In this document: piece after piece, positions 20,912-32,900 of the stretch
Position numbering within the stretch: the first letter of the stretch is position 1
Layout: the number at the start of each line of letters is the position of its first letter
Assembly: GCF_026151205.1 (NCBI RefSeq)
Contig: NC_087077.1
Location: 5,084,001 to 5,148,000, forward strand
From: Bolinopsis microptera
Taxonomy: Eukaryota > Ctenophora > Tentaculata > Lobata > Bolinopsidae
Length of the DNA: 64,000 bases
Reading direction: 5' to 3'
Notes under the pieces: model-generated
Database searches by the model: none
The model's input: the letters and a program-made list of their open reading frames with translations, nothing else
Told to the model about the DNA's origin: nothing
Position numbers and translations under genes: made by a program

Positions 20912-23900
20912 TCACAGGGCAGTATTCTGCATGGCAGGCGACCCCTGTTTCTCAGCCACAGCGTAGGTAAAGGTCTTAGAACGTCGTATTATCAGCGCCA
21001 GGACCACTCCCTGTAAAATGACATAAGGAGGATTAAGATTAACGTTTTACCAGATCGGTTAATGTGAGTTTATATCAAATTATATCAGATTGTATCAGAT
21101 TATATCAGATTATATCAGATTATATCAGATTGTATCAGATTATATCAGATTGTATCAGATTATATCAGATTATATCAGATTATGTCAGATTATAACAGAT
21201 TATAACAGATTATATCAGATTATATCAGATTATATCAGATTATATCAGATTGTATCAGATTATATCAGATTGTATCAGATTATATCAGATTGTATCAGAT
21301 TATATCAGATTATATCAGATTATGTCAGATTATAACAGATTATAACAGATTATATCAGATTATATCAGATTATATCAGATTATATCAGATTGTATCAGAT
21401 TATATCAGATTGTATCAGATTATATCAGATTATATCAGATTATGTCAGATTATAACAGATTATATCAGATTGTATCAGATTATATCAGATTGTATCAGAT
21501 TATATCAGATTATAACAGATTATATCAGATTATATCAGATTGTATCAGATTATATCAGATTGTATCAGATTATATCAGATTGTATCAGATTATATCAGAT
21601 TATATCAGATTATGTCAGATTATAACAGATTATAACAGATTATAACAGATTATATCAGATTGTATCAGATTATATCAGATTGTATCAGATTATATCAGAT
21701 TATATCAGATTATGTCAGATTATAACAGATTATAACAGATTATATCAGATTATATCAGATTATATCAGATTATATCAGATTGTATCAGATTATATCAGAT
21801 TATATCAGATTATATCAGATTATGTCAGATTATATCAGATTATATCAGTATATATAATCACTGCTGACTTGTCTATTTCTTTCAACGCTGATGTCAGTTT
21901 ATAAATATCATTTTATACGATCAGCTAATCTCAGTTTAAAGAATGAGCTAAAACATACCTACCGATAAGCCAGCATGAGCAGCCGGTCGAATAGTATTAA
22001 TTGCGTATTTAACAACTTTAATAATACGCAGATTACCGTCTAGTCACATTTTAACAACCAAGAAGCTTTCCTATTTTCGCTATTAAACTTCGCTCAAATA
22101 ATATCAGTAATACATATTGGCATACTTATATCACTTCAAATATTTAAATATGACCTCAAATATTTAAATATTACTTCAAATATTTAAATATTACTTCAAA
22201 TACGCGGTAAAATGGCGGTTAAATAATAAACTTACCATAGTTATGATTAGGATGAGCACAAAACACACAGAGATGATAATCGCGATAGTATTGACGGGGG
22301 TGGAAGGGTGAACTGATATCTCGTAACTATCCTCATACCGACCTGATTAATTAATTAATCAATTAATTAATTAATTAGATAATTAGTCATTCAGTTCATG
22401 TAATGAGGGTTATTTAAAATAAACAGATTCTTAATCAGGAGTAATCCTCAACATAACCCTCTCAAACTACAAAAGTTAAAATATGTAAGTTAAAATATTT
22501 CACCTTTTTCTCCGCCATCAAACACGCAGGTGTATTTTCCCGCACTTTTCTTTGTTAGTTCCTCTATAAAGAGCACCTCTGTTGTCTGATTATCTGTGGA
22601 ATTTAAAGTTTACACGTGTGTTATTGCACGTGTGTTATTGCGCGTGTGTTATTGAACGTGTAATTGCGCGTGTGTTATTCAGGTACACGTGTTAATAGTC
22701 TAGTATTTATTGCGCGCTTCGACTTTTAAAAACATTTCCAAACAAGTGGAGACATATTTCAAGCCATTCAATCCATTCAAGCGAGAATATTATCAAATTC
22801 GCGTTACAAACAGTATTCCCTTTATGACATTGAATCTATTGTAATTTATTATTAAACCCTAAACTAAAGTAATCATTAAACTAACTAGCGGTAGTAGTAA
22901 AGTAGCGCTCAGCCACCCTGCCATCAGCTAACACGCCCACCCCACCAGTAGTGACTATCTTCACGTCACCATGTCTCCAGAACACATCCACTGGGGAGTC
23001 AGCAGGAATGTCGTGTAGTAAAACACACCGGATTATTAGGGTGTCTCCTTCTGTGTACCGCCTGGAAATAACTCTACTTTAGGGATTATTAGGGTGTCTC
23101 CTTCTGTGTACCGCCTGGGAATAACTCTACTTTAGGGGTTATTAGGGTGTCTCCTTATGTGTACCGCCTGGAAATAACTCTACTTTAGGGATTATTAGGG
23201 TGTCTCCTTCTGTGTACCGCCTGGAAATAACTCTACTTTAGGGATTATTAGGGTGTCTCCTTCTGTGTACCGCCTGGAAATAACTCTACTTTAGGGGTTA
23301 TTAGGGTGTCTCCTTCTGTGTACCGCCTGGAAATAACTCTACTTTAGGGATTATTAGGGTGTCTCCTTCTGTGTACCGCCTGGAAATAACTCTACTTTAG
23401 GGATTATTAGGGTGTCTCCTTCTGTGTACCGCCTGGAAATAACTCTACTTTAGGGATTATTAGGGTGTCTCCTTCTGTGTACCGCCTGGAAATAACTCTA
23501 CTTTAGGGATTATTAGGGTGTCTCCTTCTGTGTACCGCCTGGAAATAACTCTACTTTAGGGGGGAGCAGGGCACTTTAGTTTTATCAAATTATTCAAAAT
23601 AAAAAGAATTCAGCTATCTTTAAAACCAGCTTCTTCAAAGATAAATTCATCAAAGACTAACTGTTTGTTAGTGATAACACTGACAGACACAGGAGGTTGT
23701 TCAACAATCTCCACTTTTCCATCCCTGTATATAGGTGACACGTGACTGCCAGGTGAGGTTTCACACCTCACATCAGGTGAGGTTTGTAGCTGGGAGATAT
23801 AGAGGAGACTCTCCTCATCTGAAGGGAGGGGTGGTTAGAGGCTACGGAGTACAATTACTAAAAGTTGGGGGTGGCAAGATAATTTAGGGCGCTACTTTCC

Positions 23901-26900
23901 ACAATGATGTAGATTTCAGATTGCTAACATCGAGAGTCAAGCGGGTATCTTTGTTAGTGATACGATTATCATTCACCAAATCATTCAAGAAACTCGTAAA
24001 CTCACTTGAAGGGTAGGAGAGACCGACGTCCTCAAACTCCTGATCCTCTTCCTTAATCTTGTAGACAACCCCCCAGTCCTGGCCCCTAACACCGTCAATA
24101 TTGTCAACTATACACGAGAATATTACAGTAGCTCCTTCTGCTGCTCGATAAACCTGAATATAATTACAAAGTGGTCGGGGAATAGACTAATAGAGATATG
24201 AAAGAAAATATTACATAAATATATCAAATAGTAATTTAAACTTCCAAATATTCCACTAAACTCCGATTTGCAGCCCTCAATACAGTTTATAGGTGAAACC
24301 CCGCGATAGGAAAAACTGATCCAAACATCATTTCACAATAAACAAAAAACAGGTTTTGCTGTAGAACCAGCAGTTACCTGAGGAGAGACAGTAATGATGG
24401 GTTGTTTGACCACCGTTATCTCCACATCAAAGCTCCACAGAGTGTGCACGTCAGTCTGCGCGATACAGCTGTACGTGCCTGCTGCTTCTAGCCCGGGTGT
24501 GTCTACCTGGGTATAACCAGATGGTAAAATATCCTCACTGAACATTGAAAATGGCTTCAAATTCAAAATAGGAAGTTTAGAATCAGGGGGATTAAAATAA
24601 GTAACCATCACTTCTCATTGTAGACGGACACGTCCATTTTCGCCATTTATAAAATGTTTGATAAAAAGAGGCATGTACAGCTGTACTCAATTCTTGAAGA
24701 TTGATAAGAGAAATATGTGATACCTGAAGAGTCTCCTCCATTTCCGTGCCGCTTGTCTCTGATGTTGTATCAGACACCGTCACCCCGTTATGGTACCAAA
24801 CTAAGGACAGTGGTAAATTTATTTAAGTTATCGACCCTGTGTTTTGCGGCCGCTACATTTCGCGAGGAGGGCCGATGAAAGTATCAAAATTGTACCTTGA
24901 TACTTTATCAAAAGTTATAATTTGCAGCTTTGATATTTTACAAAGAACTGTCCGATCTTCGGACGTCAGAACTTCACGAAAATTAAACGATGGACCGTTG
25001 TGCAATGTTTTGCAGCCAGCATGAGCAAGAACCATCATGATTGAGATTCTGACGCATGAATTTAATGGATTGCTTAAAAATACTTCCAGCCATATTTTGG
25101 ATCGCCAAAAGCACTAGCATCATAACTATATTACAGGCTATGTAGTAAGAGAGTCAGTTAACTGGTGCTGATGTGTGGAAAGCGTGATCTTGCTCTCCAT
25201 TAAAGTATCAAATTCTGCAGAAAGAAAAATTATAGTACTGACCTACTTAAATTTGAGGTATGATAACTGTCTCACCAATCTGAACACTGACCTGCTGACC
25301 AAGAAGTATCTAGAAACCTGGTCACCATGGTTACAGACGCTGTGATTGGTTCACTTCGAGCCAAACAGGCCTTTGATTCAGTGATTGGTTCACTGAGAGC
25401 CAAACAAGCCAAGCACGTGACGCTAATAATCACTTCACGTGACCTGTAATCATCCAATCACATAAAAGCTCCCATTTTCGTTACAGTTCTAATAACGACT
25501 ATAACTAGTGGTATGTTCAACCATTTTATGTGATTTTCAGTGGACCCGATGTAGATAATATAATTCATTATACATTATCATTCATTCTACATTATCAAAA
25601 TTTAAATCCGCTTTCAAGCACTAACCACCAGTCACCAGTTACCATGGTTACTGTCATTAATTAGTGAATGATTCCCAAATACCTGCGGTACCACTGTCAC
25701 GATGTCATTTAGACTAAAGTGACAGTACAATAGCAGCAGACCATTTTTGAATTATTACACGTCCATTATAATGGTAATATAACGCATTATGAAATGAAAC
25801 GTTTATTAATTAATTCTTCTCAGAATTATTACAATATATTGTAGGGCTCAGAAGGGCAAAAATCAAATTGAGGGCTGACAGTTATAATGTCAAAGCGACT
25901 GCGTCACCACTTAACACAATCTGAACTACAATTGAAATTTCTTCTTAAATCCGCCTATTAATTTAGCGTCTTGTGCAGTTGCCCAATTCAGAGAACCCAG
26001 AGGATATATTAAAGTCATTATTGTAACGGTATATTAGAACCAGACAGATAATTACCTCATATTACCTTGCGGTAGGCCTAGTTAAACAAGGAGCCTCCCT
26101 ACAGAGTACAGACCTACCTATATTCGAAATTACGATTTAAATTAGTTAACCCTGATTTACCGCAGCTGTTTCCTTTCCCAAACTCCCCGCGGTAAATTGG
26201 GGTTTCACTCCACTACACTGATAAACCAGTACTGACAATAGTAAACCTACCAATCTGAGGGTCTGATAGCTCAGGGTCCCGGAACACAACACAGGTCAGC
26301 TGAGGGACCCAACATTCTCATACTGAACTAGAGACGTTACATTCTTCTCATTCTTTGAGTCCACCGTGATGTTGTACCCCTGTAAATACACCTCGTTCAA
26401 ATCTCTGCCTGAGTTTCAGCGAGGAAGCCCGTGTTGGTTCAACAATGATTTATATAAACAGCAGATTGGCAGACTGTTTCAAAATGTTTGGTTTAGCCTA
26501 GCCTATTTAAATGTATAATTCCCTTGAGAAATTTATACAGTTTTAGATTGACGGACTTTTCGAAGGTTTTTTGGAATAAAATGATAAATAAACAATAATC
26601 TGTTTGAGTACGATTTGTAAGCATCATACCCTTAGTTTATAGTAGGTAGGTGAAGATTCTATTGAGCCCAGTTCGTTTACAGCCTCAAACCAGTACGAGC
26701 CATTAAACCGTCTCTGAAAATATGCAGTTTAGCATTAAACCGTCTCTGAAAATATGCAGTTTATGTTTAACTAACAGATCTGAATACCGTTTTGAGAGGT
26801 GAACTTTAACTAATGAGCTTCCAGAATTGACCAAAACCAAGAATCACTGTCACCTCCCCGCCACCAGTATCCAGAATATTCTAGATTTAACGATCTGCTT

Positions 26901-29900
26901 GTAATAATAATAGATTACGATTATATCAGTTTATGTATGACGTAAAAGGGTAAAGAAGCGGTTAAGAGGTGACAGATCAGTTTAAGAGGTGGCAGATACT
27001 AGGAAAATCTTCTAAACTGAAATATAAAATATTCCGAACTTCTTGAAATGTGCCATTCCGAATATTTTGCCCCTAGTCGGAAATCTCTGACCTTTCTAAA
27101 TTCTATCCCATAGAGAACCGGTATTTAAAGTGAATGCATTATCATCTGATGACAATAATTAAAAACTTTCTGAGAAAACTTTTAGGAAGAAAAATTGTTC
27201 TATAACATAGAAGAATTTTTCGCGAAAAATCTTCCGATTTTCTCAGAAAGTATTATCTCTATTATAATTCAGAGAATTATTTCTGTATGTCTGTCTGTAT
27301 GTACGACCGCCCACGTGCAAATTAGATGAAAAATATGAACTTGCGTAGTAACCATGGTAACGAGGGTTGTTACACGCACGTGCACGTGCAAAGATTGTTA
27401 AAATGGCATTTTTTATCGTTTTTGTTGATATTACGTTGTGTTTAGTGCGAGCAACATTTTAATTGGCTGTATCTTCGGTTGTGTAGGATATTTTTTGACG
27501 CGATTTTAACTTACTAACAAAAAATACTATTAGTTTCCTTCCTGTGACCACGGGTTTTCTAGTCATTATTATAATTCAAAGAATTATTCTGTCTGTCTGT
27601 CTGTCTGTATGTACGACCGCCCACGTGCAAATCAGACGAGAAATAGGAAGTTAGGTAAAACCAAAAGGTTGCATAGCAACGGTGTTGTAATGCACACGTG
27701 CACGTGCAAAGATTGTTGGAACGGCATTTTGATCGGTTTTGTGGTAATTACGTTGTGTTTAAAGTGTATAACATTTAAATCTGCTGTATCTTCGGTTGGG
27801 ATGAATATTTTTTGATGCAATTAAATCTTTCTTTCAAAGAATACTACTAGCTTCATCCCTGTTACCACGGGCTTTCTAGTATTAAATAATATAGGCTTTT
27901 CCTAATTTTAAAAAGTAATTATACTTTCCAATGCAATGTTTTTAATGTTACGCCATATTTAAAAACGTTTGACCCTAACCATAGTTATGGGCATATCAAT
28001 CTTATCTCATTGTACACAGCGATACAAAGAGATACTTTCGAATTGTAATATAGATTGTTTATTAATCATTTAGCTAAGAGTTATCAAATGTTTAATCACG
28101 TGTTCAAGAAAATTCGTACCGTTCCGCCCTTAAGGTTAAGCAAAGTTTCGTCGTTTAGCAAATGATAATAATTCAGTTCGCTGGGGTCCTCCATTATCAG
28201 TTCCTGAAAATACACGTCATGTCAAACACTAGGTACAAGGGCACTAGAAGACTTATTTCGAGTTAAACTTTAAAATATTATAATATTGTGTCAGGTAATT
28301 TTTCTACTTATCGTGCAGTTGGTCCATAGTCCATACCTTTAAATTTTGTCCAAAATATATTTCCTATTCTCAATACATGGTAACAAAACTTGAGCCCCCC
28401 TCCCCCCCCCCACTCTCCCCCATCTTAATATCGTCTAACTTCACCAGTTTCCGGCAACCTCAAAGTAAAGTACTCAAATTGGGAAAGTTTTACCAGTATT
28501 TAAAAAGCTGTCAAAACGGCACCAGATTTGTGAAGAACACCCACGAAGGTAATTGATGTTCTGCCGGTTAACTACTTATTTTTACGACATACCCTCTAAA
28601 ATCACTTCATGATATTGAACTTAAGTCTAATCACCTTCTATCGTAAGCAAATTTATGGAGAACAGTTACAGGCTTGAATATCTTGTGACTTCTAAACCTT
28701 GTAACCTCTTAACCTCGGAAAACTTTGGGTATGGATACCAGAGTAACTCTCCGATAGAGTTACTCTTGAGAGGAAAGGGGGAAGGTTCTAATCAACTATT
28801 AACTAATTAATTTCTAAATATTAATTAATTAAAATCATCAATGTTGATACCTTGATGTTGACAGGTTGTTGTTGAGGACAGCAGGGAGCATGCCACCAGG
28901 TTATGGAGGGGGCTGGGTAACCGCTAACATTAACCGTCAGAATTACATCTTCGTATAACTGGATATTATGGTAATTAATTACTTCATTGAATAGGTAGTT
29001 AGTAATAATAATGTGTAAAAATAAAATACTATTATATTGTGTGTAAAAACCCATTTTTTTAGTTTTTACTTAAATTTTTTGAACTGGTTTACCGAATAAA
29101 AAACCTCTGGATCGGTGGTACACTCACAGAAACAAACTCCGGGACTCGTTGAAAGGAGACAATCTCAGGTTTGTACTTGACTGTAAGGAAGAACTTGTGC
29201 TCTCTAGTTCTGTCTCCGTAGCTTATGATGAACTTGTACATTCCTGTGACATACATTATTATACATTATACATTATTATACACTCCTGAAACATGATAAA
29301 ATTATACATTCTTGAGATATGATATACATTACACATTCCTGGGATATCATAAAGTTATAAATTCCTGATAAATTTATACATTCTTGAGGAATGACGAATT
29401 TTATGAGGACGAATCAACGTGCAATTGGGAGATATTTAGTAGCAGAACAACACGTTCTTTATTTTTAAAGTTTTATAATACCTTAATCTAAAGAAATATT
29501 CAGAGACACATGTGTAAATCTTTACCGAATACTTTAACACGACCACAAACCATGGTGTTGAGGTTGGGACTCGGAGATAGCGAATCTGAGACTGTTGCTG
29601 ATATCCGAGATGGTAACCTGGTCACTGAGATCTTGCTCCGGGTAGGATGCCACCTGCACTGCTGCCTTGTCTGGAGCTGCAGTAAATATCTGGACAAGGC
29701 TCCTTTTAGCATAAGAGCAATAAACGGGAACACTACACATTTTGCCCCAGAAACATCATCAAAAGTTGATATTAAGAAAATCAATCCCATAATATATCAT
29801 GTCCCGGGTCCCCTCACAGGCACGTAGCCAGGGGGGGGGGGGGGGGGGGCCAGCGGGGCTGCAGCCCCCCTGAAAAAAATTGAACCCCAGAAAAAAATAA

Positions 29901-32900
29901 GCCCCCTAGTCCCCATGGTTGTCTGGTAACTGGGCTGTGTTTATGACTGCAGTCTGTACTGTTTCAACGGCAGGCAAATGACTTCAGCATTTCGTAAATT
30001 ATTCCCAAATCCCCCTATACATGTACTTATTCCATTCAATGTGGCAAGTACTGAGTTCGGTAGGGACTGGTAAGACATTTTGGCATTTGCTTAGTGCTAA
30101 ATTTCCAGCGAAAAATTAAAGAGCAGTATTAAATTTCTTTAATGCCAAATGTCGTCTAAAACACCCTATTTCTCAAAATTTTCGCTCGCCGAGGGCCCCC
30201 CGGCCCCCCAAAGAAAAATCCTGGCTACGTGCCTGTCCCCTGATTACAACCAAATCCTCTACTTCCTCTCAATACACTCAAGTTATTCAATTAATCATCC
30301 ATCAACTAATATCTCTTGTCCGGCCTATATCGGCATTTTGTCTGTGATTAATTGCTGAAGTCATTTAGTCAAATCATGGAATCATGGAGCTATAAAACTA
30401 TAAAAGGTGACATAAATGACTGGAATCTTTAATATTTATATTCTTTGATTATTTGATTCCTTGCGTGGTATTTATTGAAAGCAGGTCTCTAGATCTGATG
30501 CCGAGAAAATAGGCTATATGCCGGGTCCTTAGCTTCGGATCACAGGTTTGAAATTTCTAAACTTTTCAGAAAAAATATATATAATAACTTACGAAAAATT
30601 ATTTCGGGTAACGTGCCGGATCCTTGGGTTTGAATATCGTGTCCGAATCTTAACTAATTTCTTTCTAAAGTTAATAATAAGAAGATCAATCAGATATAAT
30701 ATTCTATCATTTCCCCTCATTGCAACGAAACCTTTACTCCTACCACTTCCTTTCAATATACCTAAATAATTCATTATTTGAGCTATTCAATTAATTCTCC
30801 ACCAACTAATATCTCTTGTCTGGCCGATATCGCCACTTTCCGACTTCCTTAAACACTCCCCAGACTTCACTGCCTGTGACTCTCACTAAGTTCTATTATA
30901 TGAATTATATTTTCAGCTTCTCTGGATTCCGGTGTTTTCAGTGTAATTCCAGAGCTTAAATCTAAACATTCAGGTGAGCTGGCGAGTTTGTGTCCACTTG
31001 AATAATGCCAATGGAATAAACCATGGACTGTCACATGTGGAATTAGGACTAATGTGACAGTATGTCACACTATTGATGAACACGATAAACCATCCCTTTA
31101 TTTCTGACACCCTAAAATAAAACCTTTGATCCTCACCTCGCTTGACCCCTGTTAGTATTACCAAATAGCAGAGAAATTGATTATGTCGTCTGTGATTAAT
31201 TTCTGAAGCCATTTAGTCGAATCATGGCACTACTATAATAGAGGACAGGTATAGAAACGTGAATGTGGTCATAAATGGTTGGGATCTTTAGAACTTTAAT
31301 ATTCGAGTTCTTTGGTTGGGATCTTTAGAACTTTAATATTCGAGTTCTTTGGTTGGGATCTTTAGAACTTTAATATTCGAGTTCTTTGGTTTGGATCTTT
31401 AGAACTTAAATAATATTCGAGTTCTTTGGTTGGGATCTTTAGAACTTTAATTTTCGAGTTCTTTGGTTGGGATCTTTAGAACTTTAATATTCGAGTTCTT
31501 TGGTTGGGATCTTTAGAACTTTAATATTCGAGTTCTTTGGTTGGGATCTTTAGAACTTTAATATTCGAGTTCTTTGGTTGGGATCTTTAGAACTTTAATA
31601 TTCGAGTTCTTTGGTTGGGATCTTTAGAACTTTAATATTATTCGAGTTCTTTGATTCCTTGCATTTTAAACAGACACAGTTTTGTGCGCTCCTTTAGAAT
31701 ATTTAGCATTTTACCAATGAAAACCGTGCATTTGTTACAATTTATAAATTTAAGATACTCAAAGGACAGTCAACGTCAGCATCTAACTTGGAGTTTTAAA
31801 CCGTAAAAGGCCCTCGCTATTTAGTTCTTTGACGCCTCGCATTATATATCATGATCTTCAGAATCATTTATTTCGTTTAAAATTTATTTCGTTTTTAAAG
31901 TTTTAAAATTTCATTGCCAATTCAAAACCGAGCTATGAAACCTGCATTTCAGCTAAATAACAGCTGACTTAAGTGTTATAGACTTTAGTGTTATATTAGA
32001 CTGAACAGTACTCTGATCCAACTAATTTCTCATTATTCGGGCACATCGCTGTTTAAAATCGGAGGTCGCCAGAAATCAGAATTACGGGAAATTTCCAATT
32101 TCCATTCTGGTGAATATTACTTCCAACTAAACTTATACGTCTTTAATACCCACTTTAATAACGACATTAGTAAGGTGGTGTCCAATATAATTAGTAACGA
32201 AAACGCCGGATTACTCCATTAATTTGCGTGGAGTCTAGAAAATCACCAGACGCGGGATTTAGTAGCGATTCCAATATTATATCGAATAGCTGAATTGTTA
32301 AATTATTAAAACGACCTCAATCCTTTCCTCGACACTAAAACAATGGTTTAACCAGTAAGTCTGTCGGAGCACTAGTTGCAAACCTTTAAATCCCTTACTT
32401 GTACAATGTACTCGAGTACGGGGCGTGGTAACATTCTTATTTAACGGTACAGCACACATATTTCAAGTGTTAATCACCCCGGTAACATGTTAGAAATTCG
32501 AAGATCTACCAAAAAAAGGTTCCTATTTTTTTGGCCAAATATAACTCGGATGTTGGGTTACGTTGGGTTCGATTTCACTAAGGAATGTTGATTGTTGAAG
32601 ATGATTAACCTCATTCCGGGATTTCGTTTCAGGTATTTGATTTTCGTTTATGAGTGACGCAATTAAGTTACCACAACGTACCACTTCACCTCAACGTTCT
32701 CAACCAAACTACCACTTACTCACTATATTATTATATATATATCTATATATCTATAATATGTATGAACTTGCAGTTTGAAATGCTCTTACAATAAACCAGT
32801 TAGATGATCATGTCAACACAAAACCCTTATAACCATCTTGTGAACCAGGGACTAAAGGGTTTTATATAATTATCCAATTAAAGGGTTTTATATTATAACT

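Noticed and set aside
21090-21904. Four long plus-strand ORFs reading YQIISDYIRL repeats
   Set aside because: They arise because the 10-bp satellite lacks stops in these frames; the array is intronic on the other strand.
23031-23561. CRISPR-like array
   Set aside because: Units are contiguous 53-bp repeats without unique spacers, in an animal intron.
29500-29740. Frameshift in the Ig exon around HHGLWSC
   Set aside because: Using the donor GTTTGT at 29550 instead of GTAAAG joins QPQHHG to MYKFIISYG in phase, so no frameshift is needed.
30149-30358. 69-residue ORF over the MITE right end
   Set aside because: Overlaps the transposon TIR and intronic repeats; no protein features.
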